Positions 34,890 to 43,183 of a stretch of DNA of 64,000 bases are shown here, piece after piece. A program made the translations under genes and the position numbers. The stretch is from Leisingera caerulea DSM 24564. Its GTDB lineage: Bacteria; Pseudomonadota; Alphaproteobacteria; Rhodobacterales; Rhodobacteraceae. Numbering within the stretch: the first letter of the stretch is position 1; each line of letters starts with the position of its first letter. Where the stretch lies: contig NZ_KI421513.1 of the NCBI RefSeq assembly GCF_000473325.1, forward strand, positions 1,745,217-1,809,216, in the 5' to 3' direction. Below the pieces are notes generated by a model. The model made no database searches, was not told the origin of the DNA, and saw nothing but the letters and a program-made list of their open reading frames with translations.

Positions 34890-35396
34890 ATGGAAAGGAC
34901 CATTGAAATGACTCATCTGATCCGCACCACCGCCCTTGTTGCCGCCATGGCCACCGCAGCTGCCGCAGGTTCCCAGGTCTCCGAGATCGACGTGACCGCC
35001 GACCTGAGCGCGATTGAGAATTACGAGGCTGCCAAAGCCTGGACCAGCCTGGAAACCGACCTGGAAACCGCACTGGCCAAAAACCTCGTGGGCCAGATCG
35101 CTGGTGAAGATGCCGGAGAGGCCGCCGAAATCCACATCGAAATCGACTCCGTTGCCCTGGCCAGCAACTTCAAGCAGGCGCTTGGCGTTGGCGAATGGAT
35201 GCTGAAAGGCGACGTGGACATCGACATGCCCGATGCCTCCAAGGACATGCGCTATGACCTCACGGTCTCTGCGGATCAGGTTAATGCCTATTACCCCGAG
35301 GGCACCGACCCCGCCGCGGTGAGCGTTGACAGCGAAGTCTTTTACAATGCCATCATCGACGCCTTCGCCAGCAACGTCGCGTCGAAGCTGAAGTAA
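34890..35396 (+). CDS. exported stress-associated protein of unknown function
   Basis: A 168-residue protein, or 162 residues if it starts at the ATG at 34908, which is preceded by GGAAAGGACC. MTHLIRTTALVAAMATAAAA is a clear Sec signal. The mature protein is acidic, has no cysteine and has alternating hydrophobic residues typical of a small alpha/beta domain (EIHIEIDSVALASNF, then VDIDMPDASKDMRYDLTVSA). I do not recognise the family. It has a perfect EcfG-type promoter and is followed at 10 bp by an entericidin-like lipoprotein gene. Confidence 0.8.
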   Translation: MERTIEMTHLIRTTALVAAMATAAAAGSQVSEIDVTADLSAIENYEAAKAWTSLETDLETALAKNLVGQIAGEDAGEAAEIHIEIDSVALASNFKQALGVGEWMLKGDVDIDMPDASKDMRYDLTVSADQVNAYYPEGTDPAAVSVDSEVFYNAIIDAFASNVASKLK

Positions 35397-35406
35397 GGAG
35401 GCCGCT

Positions 35407-35532
35407 ATGCGTATCATGATCGCTCTTTTGGCACTGGCCGGACTGGCCGCCTGCGAAACCACCGAAGGCTTTGGCCGGGACGTGTCGAACCTCGGCGATG
35501 AAATCACCGAGGAAGCCCAGGAAGCGCAATAA
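35407..35532 (+). CDS. entericidin-like small lipoprotein
   Basis: A 41-residue protein with a lipobox LAACE, giving a mature lipoprotein of about 26 residues (CETTEGFGRDVSNLGDEITE). This size and the GxGxDxxxxGxxI-type pattern match entericidin A/B proteins, small envelope lipoproteins induced by stress or stationary phase. AAGGAGG lies seven bases before the ATG. It follows the EcfG-controlled gene by 10 bp and is followed by a strong terminator. Confidence 0.82.
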   Translation: MRIMIALLALAGLAACETTEGFGRDVSNLGDEITEEAQEAQ

Positions 35533-35560
35533 CCCATCCGCTTCCTTCAGATTTTGCTGA

Positions 35561-35592
35561 CCCGGCGGCCTGCCATGCCGCCGGGTTTTTTA
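35561..35592 (+). terminator. rho-independent terminator after the lipoprotein gene
   Basis: CCCGGCGGC, a seven-base loop, GCCGCCGGG and then TTTTTT give a strong intrinsic terminator for the stress operon. Confidence 0.85.
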
Positions 35593-35698
35593 ACGGTTCA
35601 GCGGAACTATTTGCAGGGCTGGCGCGTTTCCTTTCCAGAAACCGGCCCGAAATCCTCCCCCAATCCGGTTTGATCCGGCAGTTTCGGGCCCCCTGTCA

Positions 35699-35730
35699 GG
35701 CACCTGGTCACACCCCAGGTGCCTTTTTTT
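35699..35730 (+). terminator. second strong terminator hairpin
   Basis: GGCACCTGG, loop TCACACC, CCAGGTGCC and TTTTTTT form a second classical terminator on the plus strand. It is 36 bp from the 3' end of the leftward phospholipase gene. No plus-strand gene ends between it and the previous terminator, so it may close a small untranslated transcript or act as back-up. Confidence 0.75.
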
Positions 35731-35765
35731 GTGCGTGCTGCCGCAGACGGCCAGGGTATGCGGGA

Positions 35766-37250
35766 TCAGACGATGTCCTCTGTGGCACCCGGCAGCTGCT
35801 GCTGAAGCTCCGCCATCTTATCCGGGTCATGCGGCACTAGCAGTCCGCGGCGGGACTCCGGCCGCCGCACCTGATTGCGGCGGGTTTCCTGCTGCCACCA
35901 GGCGGCGGCCCGGGCCGGGTCCAGTGCTTCAGGCGGCAGATCCTCCTGCCACCAATGCCGCGCCAGCTCCTTCCACAGCGTGGCGATCCGCGCCGGCTGG
36001 CTGATCCGCAACGCCGACTCGGTATCCCAGCGCATCGACCTTCCGTTCAGATTGGCTGATCCGACCATGGCAAAATCCATGTCGGTGATCAGCACCTTGC
36101 TGTGCAGATAGATGATCGGCGACCCCGACAGCACGGCAGGGGATTCACGGGCGGCCATGCGCCGCTGGACCGGGCTGGCAATGCAGGCGCGGGGGCCAAA
36201 GGCCTCGGTCACCTCTTGCAGGGCTTCCGCCTGCAGCGCCATGCCATAGCGTGCGTCTATATCGCGGTTGCCTTCAAATGCGACATCGTCGGGCAGGGCG
36301 GGCAGGATCAGGATCAGCGACAGCGCAGGGTTGCGGCGTGCAGCGGCGGCCAGGCCGCGGGCAATCTGGCTGGAACGCAGGAACTGGGATTCCAGATAAA
36401 TCAGCTTCTGCGCCCGCTCGAAGGCCGCCAGATGGTCGTCCTCGATTTCCTTCAGCTGCGTGCGGGGCGACAGCGCCCAGAACCCAAGGCGGCGCGGTGC
36501 CGACATGGTGCGGCGGATCAGCTTGCCTTCCGGCGGCCGCTTGCGCAGGGCAATTTCATCCCGGAACCGCTCCAGGTGGCGGGCCGCTTCTTCGGCTTCC
36601 GGGCCGCGCAGCATCAGCTGGACATCAGCCCAGGTCTCATGCGCCGGCAGGTCATGCTTCCGGGTGTCATAGCGGCGCCGGTTCAGATCCAGCCCGCCGA
36701 TGTACAGAACCTCCCGGTCGATCACCGCAAGCTTCTGGTGATGCGAAACCGGGTAGAGCTGCGGCAGCCCGGGACGGCTGGCCGCCGCCGGCCGCAGCCG
36801 CTTGGGCAGCTTGCGCAGTTTGCGCAGCACAAACGGCGAAAAAGCAAGCCGCGGCAGCAGCCCCGCCCGCGCCGGATGCAGCGACGCGGCAACCGACAGC
36901 AATGCAGCCTGCTCCGGGGGTAACCCCGCCATGATCTCCTGCGCCTGCGTCAGCGTCTTTTGCGCGGCGGCATGCAGCGGCGCCGCCATCACCGGGTCGA
37001 AATCGCTGACCACCAGGTGCACACGCACCCCGCGCCGCAGCGCATCGGCGATCAGCTCAGCCCAGGTGTCCCCGACCTCCTGCGCCTCAGGGCTGAGCAG
37101 GCGGGTGTTGAAATCGAACAGGCGGAAGCTGGCAAGAAGCTCGCGCTCTGCGTTCAGCACCGCGCGCTCGAACGCAGGCCAGGCCTGTTCGGCTGTAACC
37201 AGAACTGCGAAATCCCCGCAGCTCTGCTCAGGTGACGGTTTCTGCGGCAT
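35766..37250 (-). CDS. phospholipase D-family protein
   Basis: A 494-residue protein with two HKD motifs: SHHQKLAVIDREVLYIGGLD near the middle and YLHSKVLITDMDFAMVGSAN in the C-terminal third. The two catalytic His-Lys-Asp sets point to a full PLD/cardiolipin-synthase-like active site that acts on phosphodiester bonds, most often in phospholipids. No signal peptide is visible. I start at MPQKPSPEQSCG, which overlaps the end of the kinase gene by 23 bp and so makes PLD the last gene of the nepR-ecfG-kinase operon. Confidence 0.88.
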   Translation of the reverse strand: MPQKPSPEQSCGDFAVLVTAEQAWPAFERAVLNAERELLASFRLFDFNTRLLSPEAQEVGDTWAELIADALRRGVRVHLVVSDFDPVMAAPLHAAAQKTLTQAQEIMAGLPPEQAALLSVAASLHPARAGLLPRLAFSPFVLRKLRKLPKRLRPAAASRPGLPQLYPVSHHQKLAVIDREVLYIGGLDLNRRRYDTRKHDLPAHETWADVQLMLRGPEAEEAARHLERFRDEIALRKRPPEGKLIRRTMSAPRRLGFWALSPRTQLKEIEDDHLAAFERAQKLIYLESQFLRSSQIARGLAAAARRNPALSLILILPALPDDVAFEGNRDIDARYGMALQAEALQEVTEAFGPRACIASPVQRRMAARESPAVLSGSPIIYLHSKVLITDMDFAMVGSANLNGRSMRWDTESALRISQPARIATLWKELARHWWQEDLPPEALDPARAAAWWQQETRRNQVRRPESRRGLLVPHDPDKMAELQQQLPGATEDIV

Positions 37251-39000
37251 GTTGCTCCTTACCGGGCGACGGCACTTCAGGCGGCACAGCCCCGGCCTGG
37301 ACGGGGAATCCCAGCCGGTAGGTATACCTGTCCTCAGTTTCGTGTGTCGCAGCCTCGCCTTCAAGCTGGGTGGCAAAGGCCATCATCAGCCGCGCGCCGA
37401 TGCCCGTTCCGTCGCCGGCCTCCTCAGGAGGTATCACCGGCTGACCCTTGGTGTTGGTGATCTCAAGCTCCAGCCAGTTTTCGGCGGTTTCACGCAGGCT
37501 GACCAGGATTTCCGGCTTTCCGCCGTCGGGCACTCCGGCGTTCTTGACCGCATTGGTCATCGCCTCAGAGACCAGCATCGACAAGGTCACCCCTTGATCC
37601 TGGCTCAGCGGGACCTGCGCCAGGTCGGTGCTGATCGTCAGTTTCTGCCCGGCGCCGGGGATCATCGCACCGATTTCTGTAATCAGCGCGTCTATCAGGT
37701 CATGGCTGTCGACGGTGGTTATATCCGGATTGGTGTTCAGGCTGCGGTGGATGGTCGCCAGACCGCGCACGCGGCGCTGCAGCTGCGCCAGCATCCGCCG
37801 CGCCTCCGGCGTCTGCGCGTTGCGGCTCTGCATGTTCATGATCGAGGCGACAAGCTGCAGGTTGTTCTTGACCCGGTGGTGGACCTCACGCAGCAGGATG
37901 GTCTTTTCTTCCAGATCCAGTTCGCGCCGCCGCTCCGCTTCGCTGAGGATGGAAACCATCCGGTTGAAGGATTGCTGCGCTTCGGCAAACTCACGCGGCG
38001 GGGCGGCAAGGTCCAGGCTGGCGTTCTCGCGTTCGCCCAGAGCATAGCGGCGCATCGCCTTGCGCAGCGCGCTGAGGTGACGGATCACCATCCGCTGCAG
38101 CCCGAAAATCGCAACGGAAATCCCGGCCAGCCACATCAGCAGCGGAAACGCCACGGTCATCAGCGACGCCGGGTTTCTGGCCGCCGACATGGCGTTTTCG
38201 ACCGGCCAGCTGCCGACCACGGACACCTGGCCGGGGAGGATCTCGCTCACCGCAAAAAACCGCTCGCGGCCGGAGCGGGAAGCCTCAAAAAACGTGTCGC
38301 CGGAACGGTTCACCAGATCGCGGCGGGGCAAGGACATCGGCAGGGCAAGCGGAGCTTGCTGCTCGGACACGCTCGCCGAGAGTATTTCCCCCTGCGCGTC
38401 GACTGTGACGTATTGAATGCCTGTGTCCGACCCCTCCATCCCAGGCTGCACAGCGCTGACTTTATGCGGAACCCCGATGCTCACATAGCCCTGCAGGATG
38501 CCGTCGCGCAGAACTGGGCTGGTCGCCAGCAGATAGCTGCCGTCTTCACCCAGCAGATCCCGGCCCAAGGCAAACGACAGCCGGGTGGTCTGCCGCGCCT
38601 TCAGATAAAACCATTTGCCGGACAGATCCCGCGCCTTGCCGTCGGACGCGCACTCCATGCTGCCGTCCAAAGACATGAAGCCCGCAAAGGTGAACGGGTT
38701 CGCCCCTTCGGTGAAGGCCTTAAGCAGCCGCGCGCAGCCGGCGCTGTCATCCGCCAGCGGCAGGATGGCGGCGGCCAGCCCTTCGGTGGCGCCGCCGGCC
38801 CGCTGCAGCAGCTCGCGCTCCCTTGCCGCAGCCTGTTCGGTGCGGTGCAGCAGCGATGCATGCGACAGCCTGGTGGCTTCATCCACCACCGCGTTAGTCT
38901 GGTACAGCGCAATCAGCCCGAGCGGCAGAAGAGCAAGCGTCATCAACGCCGCCAGCCGGACCAAAAGGCTGCCTGCTTGCAGCCGGGGCATTCTGATCAC
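37228..39000 (-). CDS. HWE/HisKA_2-type sensor kinase of the general stress response
   Basis: A 590-residue inner-membrane kinase. A helix near residues 12-32 and another near 275-297 flank an extracytoplasmic Cache-like sensor. A HAMP-like linker leads to the HisKA_2 motif HHRVKNNLQLVASIMNMQSR (phospho-His first or second in the motif) and an HATPase domain (DGTGIGARLMMAF). HisKA_2/HWE kinases phosphorylate PhyR in this pathway. The start is GTG, sharing four bases (GTGA) with the ecfG stop, so translation is coupled. Confidence 0.9.
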   Translation of the reverse strand: MIRMPRLQAGSLLVRLAALMTLALLPLGLIALYQTNAVVDEATRLSHASLLHRTEQAAARERELLQRAGGATEGLAAAILPLADDSAGCARLLKAFTEGANPFTFAGFMSLDGSMECASDGKARDLSGKWFYLKARQTTRLSFALGRDLLGEDGSYLLATSPVLRDGILQGYVSIGVPHKVSAVQPGMEGSDTGIQYVTVDAQGEILSASVSEQQAPLALPMSLPRRDLVNRSGDTFFEASRSGRERFFAVSEILPGQVSVVGSWPVENAMSAARNPASLMTVAFPLLMWLAGISVAIFGLQRMVIRHLSALRKAMRRYALGERENASLDLAAPPREFAEAQQSFNRMVSILSEAERRRELDLEEKTILLREVHHRVKNNLQLVASIMNMQSRNAQTPEARRMLAQLQRRVRGLATIHRSLNTNPDITTVDSHDLIDALITEIGAMIPGAGQKLTISTDLAQVPLSQDQGVTLSMLVSEAMTNAVKNAGVPDGGKPEILVSLRETAENWLELEITNTKGQPVIPPEEAGDGTGIGARLMMAFATQLEGEAATHETEDRYTYRLGFPVQAGAVPPEVPSPGKEQHAAETVT

Positions 39001-39554
39001 GCAGCGCCCTGCTGGGCGACGATCCCAGCTGTAACGGTGTCAGTCAGTTCCATTTTGCTGTCGTCGTCGATTTCCATCAGCTCGCCCAGCCGGGCGCGGG
39101 CGCGGTTCACCCGGCTTTTGATGGTGCCGGTCTTCACACCGCACATCTCTGCCGCTTCCTCGTAGGAAAATCCGCCCGCACCGACCAGCGTCAGCGCTTC
39201 GCGCTGTTCGTCGTTCAGCTGCGCAAAAGCTACCTGGAAATCGCGCATGTGCAGCCGCCCGTCGTGATCGGGCTTCTGCGCTAAAGCGCCAGACAGAACG
39301 CCGTCGCCATCCTCGACCTCGCGTTTGCGCTTGCGGCGCAGCGAGTAATACGTGTTGCGAAGAATGGTGAACAGCCACGCCCGCATATTAGACCCGTTCT
39401 CGAATTTATCGATATTCGTCCAGGCCTTGACCAGCGTGTCCTGCACCAGATCGTCGGCGGTGGCGCCGTTGCGGGTCAGGCTGATTGCAAAGGCGCGCAG
39501 GGCGCCCAGGTGGTTGACCAGGTCGTCTCTCGGGTCTTGTGCGGCTTCAGTCAT
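38997..39554 (-). CDS. ecfG: general stress ECF sigma factor EcfG
   Basis: A 185-residue ECF sigma factor with region 2 (LRAFAISLTRNGATADDLVQ, then DTLVKAWTNIDKFENGSNMR) and region 4 (ALTLVGAGGFSYEEAAEMCG, then GTIKSRVNRARARL). The wording of both regions is that of the EcfG group. It recognises GGAAC-N16/17-CGTT promoters when NepR is removed. It overlaps nepR upstream by 8 bp and the kinase gene downstream by 4 bp. Confidence 0.95.
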   Translation of the reverse strand: MTEAAQDPRDDLVNHLGALRAFAISLTRNGATADDLVQDTLVKAWTNIDKFENGSNMRAWLFTILRNTYYSLRRKRKREVEDGDGVLSGALAQKPDHDGRLHMRDFQVAFAQLNDEQREALTLVGAGGFSYEEAAEMCGVKTGTIKSRVNRARARLGELMEIDDDSKMELTDTVTAGIVAQQGAA

Positions 39555-39756
39555 CAGAGCGGTCCTTCTCGGAAGGTTCCGGGGCAGGGGGTGTTGCAGC
39601 CCCCTTTTCCTTCAGCTGCTTCAATAGATCGGTGAACCGGTCGGGGACCGGCTCATTAGCGATCTCTTCAAAAGCCCGCTTGAGGTTTTCATCTATGTCT
39701 CGGTCGGCCGTTTCAATACGCGGCCCGGGGGGGTGTACCTGTGTCATGCCATCCAT
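39547..39756 (-). CDS. nepR: anti-sigma factor NepR
   Basis: A 69-residue protein (66 if started at the ATG at 39747). The NepR core IDENLKRAFEEIANEPVPDR and FTDLLKQLKE is intact; its two helices clamp either EcfG or phosphorylated PhyR. It is the first gene of the leftward operon and is driven by a perfect EcfG-type promoter, giving the usual positive autoregulation with its own inhibitor. Confidence 0.93.
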   Translation of the reverse strand: MDGMTQVHPPGPRIETADRDIDENLKRAFEEIANEPVPDRFTDLLKQLKEKGAATPPAPEPSEKDRSDD

Positions 39757-39777
39757 CGGTTTTTTGCGCGGGGTTCT

Positions 39778-39802
39778 GGAACCAAACGCATGGTAGTGCG
39801 TA
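39778..39802 (+). promoter_or_regulatory. EcfG-type promoter for phyR (GGAAC-N16-CGTA)
   Basis: GGAAC at 39778-39782 and CGTA at 39799-39802, 16 bases apart, differ from consensus only in the last base. The phyR ATG is about 38 bp past the -10. It occupies almost the same DNA as the nepR promoter on the other strand. Confidence 0.65.
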
Positions 39803-39809
39803 TAGTTCC
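39785..39809 (-). promoter_or_regulatory. EcfG-type promoter for nepR-ecfG (GGAAC-N16-CGTT)
   Basis: On the reverse strand GGAAC (39809-39805) and CGTT (39788-39785) with a 16-base spacer match the consensus exactly. The nepR start is about 29 bp past the -10. The element overlaps the divergent phyR promoter. Confidence 0.8.
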
Positions 39810-39839
39810 ATGTATATTGTAAAAAAAGGACAACACAAA

Positions 39840-40655
39840 ATGACCGCTCAATCGGGAGAACTGATCGCCAGTCAGATTGGTGCAAACTTGCCCTATCTCC
39901 GCCGCTATGCCCGCGCGCTTACTGGCAGCCAGACCAGCGGCGACCAGTATGCCCTGGCGTCGCTGGAGGCGATCCTGGCCGGTGACGCCGAATATGACAG
40001 CGTTTTGTCCCCAAAAGTGGCGCTTTTCCGTGTCTTCCATGCGATCTGGTCCTCCTCCGGCGCCCCGGCAGCAGAGGGGGAGAGCGATGCGGGGCTGGCA
40101 GCCAAGGCGCAGAAACACCTGCAGCGGCTGACACCGAACACCCGCGAGGCGCTGCTGCTGCACACCATTGAGGAATTCAGCGCAGCCGAAACCGCCACTA
40201 TCATGGGGGTGAGCGAGAGCGAAGCCTCCGAGCTGATTTCGATCGCCTACGAGGAAATGGCGCGGGCCACCGCGGGCAAGATCATGATCATCGAGGACGA
40301 AGCGGTGATCGCAATGGACCTTGAGGCGATTGTCACCGAAATGGGCCACACGGTCACCGGTATCGCCCGCACTGAATCCAGCGCACTCGACCTGGCGGCC
40401 AAGGGCCCCGGCGATCTGATTCTGTCGGACATCCAGCTGGCGGACAATTCAAGCGGCGTCGACGCGGTGAACAAGATCCTGGCCAAGCACGGCGACTGCC
40501 CGGTGATTTTCATCACTGCCTTCCCGGAGCGCCTGCTGACCGGCGAGGGGCCCGAACCGGCGTTCCTGATCTCGAAACCTTACACCGAAGAGCAAGTGCG
40601 CTCGGCGGTGAGCCAGGCGATGTTCTTCTCCTCTACCGAAACCCTGAAAGGCTGA
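39840..40655 (+). CDS. phyR: general stress response regulator PhyR
   Basis: A 271-residue protein with an ECF-sigma-like N-terminal domain (LPYLRRYARALTGSQTSGDQ, then LTPNTREALLLHTIEEFSAA) and a C-terminal receiver (IMIIEDEAVIAMDLEAIV) with phosphoacceptor Asp197 (LILSDIQLAD). When phosphorylated it binds NepR through the sigma-like domain and frees EcfG. The start at 39840 follows AAAAAAAGGACAACA. It is divergent from nepR-ecfG. Confidence 0.96.
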   Translation: MTAQSGELIASQIGANLPYLRRYARALTGSQTSGDQYALASLEAILAGDAEYDSVLSPKVALFRVFHAIWSSSGAPAAEGESDAGLAAKAQKHLQRLTPNTREALLLHTIEEFSAAETATIMGVSESEASELISIAYEEMARATAGKIMIIEDEAVIAMDLEAIVTEMGHTVTGIARTESSALDLAAKGPGDLILSDIQLADNSSGVDAVNKILAKHGDCPVIFITAFPERLLTGEGPEPAFLISKPYTEEQVRSAVSQAMFFSSTETLKG

Positions 40656-40683
40656 TACTGCCCGGCCAGGGCCGCAGTCCCGA

Positions 40684-40716
40684 AGCCCGGGCCGCTCTCG
40701 CGGTCCGGGCTTTATT
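40684..40716 (+). terminator. phyR terminator
   Basis: AGCCCGGGCCGC, loop TCTC, GCGGTCCGGGCT and TTATT form a stable hairpin 28 bp after the phyR stop. Confidence 0.7.
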
Positions 40717-40749
40717 GTGCCAGGCCTGGCGGCAGCTGCTTTGTAAAGG

Positions 40750-40782
40750 CCCCGCCCCGGGGAGGAAGACGGGGCGGGGTTT
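40750..40782. terminator. GC-only hairpin between phyR and dps
   Basis: CCCCGCCCC and GGGGCGGGG pair across a 12-base loop, followed by TTT on the plus strand. It lies between two convergent genes, 54 bp past the 3' end of dps, and may act as a bidirectional terminator. Confidence 0.45.
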
Positions 40783-40835
40783 GGTGCCTTCCTGCAGGAC
40801 GGGAGGGAGGCAGGAAGGCGGCGTAAACCTTGTGA

Positions 40836-41333
40836 TCAGGACTTGGCCAGCGCCCGCAGCATCCAGGCGGCCTGCTCATGGAACGCCGAGCGCGCGGTTG
40901 CGAGGTCTTCGGTCACGATATCGCGGCGGCCGCCGGCCAGCTCAGCAAGCGCGTGCAGCCGGTGGGCGATCCGCTCATGGCTGGCGGCGAGGTCTTGCGC
41001 CATCCCGCCCGCGGACAGCTCGCCGCTGGCATCCTCGATTTTCGAGCGGTTCAGAATCTCATCCATCCGCGACGGCGCCAGGTGCCCCAGCGCGCGGATG
41101 CGTTCGGCCAGCGTATCCGCGGCGGCGAACATATTCTCGTACTGCTCTTCGGTCAGCTTGTGCATCGAATAAAAGGCCGGGCCTTCAACGTTCCAGTGAT
41201 AGGCGTGGGTCTTGAAAACAAGCCGGTAGGTATCGGCCAGCACATCCGCCAGGCCGCTTGCAATCGGGCCGGTGTCCCGGACGCCGGTTTCCACTTTGTC
41301 AGGGCTCGGGGTGGCTGATAGTGCGTCAGTCAT
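40836..41333 (-). CDS. dps: Dps-family DNA-protection/ferritin-like protein
   Basis: A 165-residue helical protein. It carries the Dps ferroxidase region KTHAYHWNVEGPAFYSMHKL and the partner segment EQYENMFAAADTLAERIRAL, whose His, Asp and Glu residues bind iron between subunits. The protein assembles into a 12-mer that stores iron and shields DNA from peroxide. Its place beside phyR fits a stress role, yet I found no EcfG-type promoter in the 128 bp upstream, so its control may differ from that of its neighbours. Confidence 0.92.
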   Translation of the reverse strand: MTDALSATPSPDKVETGVRDTGPIASGLADVLADTYRLVFKTHAYHWNVEGPAFYSMHKLTEEQYENMFAAADTLAERIRALGHLAPSRMDEILNRSKIEDASGELSAGGMAQDLAASHERIAHRLHALAELAGGRRDIVTEDLATARSAFHEQAAWMLRALAKS

Positions 41334-41461
41334 GGGGTACTCCTATTCTTGGTAAAGGGTTGCAAAGAGTGAACGAAAGCCGGACGGCAATCATGGGCTC
41401 GCCCGGTCCGCGGGCTGGTGTGCTGGCGGCGGCCATCACCGGCCGCCGCCGGCCCCGGCCT

Positions 41462-41632
41462 TCAACGGGAGGAGCCGCGCAGCAGGCGGATGATCACAGC
41501 CACTGCAAACAGCACCAGGAATATAAAAAACAGGATCTGCGCGATCCCTGCAGAGGCCGAAGCGATGCCGCCAAACCCGAAGATGCCGGCGATGATTGCA
41601 ACGGCCAGGAAAACGAGCGCCCAGTACAGCAT
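41462..41632 (-). CDS. DUF1328 small membrane protein, copy 1
   Basis: A 56-residue protein, nearly all hydrophobic ([20 protein letters not shown], then [20 protein letters not shown]), the full length of a DUF1328/YtjA protein with two membrane helices. AAGGAC is eight bases upstream of the ATG. The longer upstream frame has no such site. A paralogue with the same [24 protein letters not shown] core lies at 43184-43357. Function unknown; family members are often stress-induced. Confidence 0.9.
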   Translation of the reverse strand: MLYWALVFLAVAIIAGIFGFGGIASASAGIAQILFFIFLVLFAVAVIIRLLRGSSR

Positions 41633-41666
41633 GCCGTGTCCTTTCAGTTGCGATTTGTACCGGCCC

Positions 41667-41692
41667 AACCCGCAAGCCCGGCGAAAGGTTCC
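41667..41692 (-). promoter_or_regulatory. EcfG-type promoter for DUF1328 copy 1 (GGAAC-N17-GGTT)
   Basis: On the reverse strand GGAAC (41692-41688) and GGTT (41670-41667) are 17 bases apart. The gene starts 35 bp beyond the -10. Confidence 0.55.
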
Positions 41693-41908
41693 GGGACGAT
41701 TGCTTAGAGTTTTCACCGCCGGTGCGCTGCGGTTCAGGCGGCAGCTTGGGGCCGCGGCGGGGCGAAGGGGGACTCAGGCTGGCATGGGGGCCGCGCGAAA
41801 GCCGGACAGGCCGGCTGCCCGCCTGCGGCCGGGACCGAGCTCCAAGTCAAGTTTCATAGGAGGGTGAAGATGTCCAGGCAGCGGCCCGGGCGGTGCTGCG
41901 CCGTGCCG

Positions 41909-42640
41909 TCAGATCAGCGGCCGCGGTTCGGGCGCGGCCAAGTCGATCATCGCCACGGTGGCCAGTGCGGGCAGGTTGCTGACCTTCAGCCTGCCGTTCT
42001 GCCATTGGGCAAGATTTTTGTCCCGCAGCATTTTCAGCATTTTGTTGGTATGCACCAGCGACAGGCCCAGGGCATCTGCCAGGTCCTGCTGCTTGAACGG
42101 CAGCGGCACTGATCCGTGCGCCTCCATCCCCACGGCCTTCAGCCGCTCATAGATTCGCACCAATGCCCAAGCGATCCGCTGCGCGGCGGACCGCTGCCCC
42201 AGCGAGGCGATGGTTTCCCCCAGGAAATGCTCCTCGACCGCGGCAATCCACGTCAGATCATAGGCCCGTTCCGGATGCAGCTCGTACAGCTGGAACAGTG
42301 CGGTGCGGCGGAACACGCACAGCGTCATCGGGGTGGTCGCCTCGATCGAGTGCTTCATCTCTCCCATCAGCCCGGCCTGCAATCCGGCGAAATCCCCCGG
42401 AAACAGAAAGTTGATCACCTGACGGCGGCCGTTTTCCAGGGTCGTGTACCGCGTGCCCATCCCTTTGAGAACGGTATACAGCTGCGGGCTGTTGGAGCCT
42501 TCCAGCAGGATGGTCGTGCCCGCATCCACCACCAGTTCCCCGGTTTTGAACTGCTGGGTGAAAACGATCTCTTCACGCGACATCGGCGTGAATATGGCCC
42601 GTTTTCGCAATGGGCATTCGCGGCAGGCAGTCGAAGACAT
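41909..42640 (-). CDS. Crp/Fnr-family transcriptional regulator
   Basis: A 243-residue regulator with an N-terminal cyclic-nucleotide-binding-type barrel (VVDAGTTILLEGSNSPQLYT, then VINFLFPGDFAGLQAG) and a C-terminal winged helix (LPFKQQDLADALGLSLVHTN, then KMLKMLRDKNLAQ). Only two cysteines sit near the N-terminus (CRECPLRK), too few for an Fnr-type iron-sulfur cluster, so it is likelier a FixK/Crp-like protein with another signal. It is divergent from the receiver-like gene at 42726. Confidence 0.88.
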   Translation of the reverse strand: MSSTACRECPLRKRAIFTPMSREEIVFTQQFKTGELVVDAGTTILLEGSNSPQLYTVLKGMGTRYTTLENGRRQVINFLFPGDFAGLQAGLMGEMKHSIEATTPMTLCVFRRTALFQLYELHPERAYDLTWIAAVEEHFLGETIASLGQRSAAQRIAWALVRIYERLKAVGMEAHGSVPLPFKQQDLADALGLSLVHTNKMLKMLRDKNLAQWQNGRLKVSNLPALATVAMIDLAAPEPRPLI

Positions 42641-42725
42641 GGCGCTCCCTTGGCAGCTATGTCGCAGTTTAATGCGCCCGGTGGGAAATCGTTACACACT
42701 CTAGGCCTATAGGGAGGCTGGTGCA

Positions 42726-43142
42726 ATGGAAATGCTCTCTCCAGGCTGCTCGCATGTGTATCTGATCATGTCCAGGAACTATCTGGTAACATGTGATATT
42801 TGCGATGCGGTGATGGACTTCGACCCGACCGCCGAACTTAGCGTGCAAACGGCGCACGATACCGCGCTGACGGCGCTGTCGCGGTATCGCCGGATTGCTG
42901 TGGCTTTTATCGAAGCGGGCTCCGAGCTGGTGACCCGGCTCCACTTCGACAGGGCCGTTCAGGGCCGTGGCGGCCGCTTGGTTCTGTTGGGGGACACCGC
43001 CGAAAATGAGCTGGACGCGCACTCGCCGTGCCTGCGGTGGCCGGTGCTTGCCCGGCCTGTGTCCACCCAGATGATCCTGGCTCAGCTGGCGCCGCTGCAG
43101 ACCGGTAAAAGGAACAATCGCAGCCTTGCCGGGTTGGTTTAG
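42726..43142 (+). CDS. degenerate receiver-like protein
   Basis: A 138-residue protein preceded by GGGAGG. Its order of segments looks like a response-regulator receiver: beta-1 [20 protein letters not shown], beta-3 [12 protein letters not shown], beta-4 GRLVLLGDT and the ending [17 protein letters not shown], which parallels the usual PVLxKPF end. The acidic pair after beta-1 and the phosphoacceptor Asp at the end of beta-3 are missing and the Lys is replaced by Arg. It is therefore probably a phosphorylation-independent pseudo-receiver. This reading is from pattern only. Confidence 0.6.
   Translation: MEMLSPGCSHVYLIMSRNYLVTCDICDAVMDFDPTAELSVQTAHDTALTALSRYRRIAVAFIEAGSELVTRLHFDRAVQGRGGRLVLLGDTAENELDAHSPCLRWPVLARPVSTQMILAQLAPLQTGKRNNRSLAGLV
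43111..43135 (+). promoter_or_regulatory. EcfG-type promoter for DUF1328 copy 2 (GGAAC-N16-GGTT)
   Basis: GGAAC at 43111-43115 and GGTT at 43132-43135 are 16 bases apart, inside the last codons of the preceding gene and about 49 bp before the DUF1328 start. Confidence 0.5.
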
Positions 43143-43183
43143 CGGCTGCTGTCTTTGGCAGCCCTGCTAAGAGGAGTAACAAT

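Noticed and set aside
41334..41461. EcfG-type promoter for dps
   Set aside because: No GGAAC on the reverse strand in this gap, so I could not support stress-sigma control of dps.
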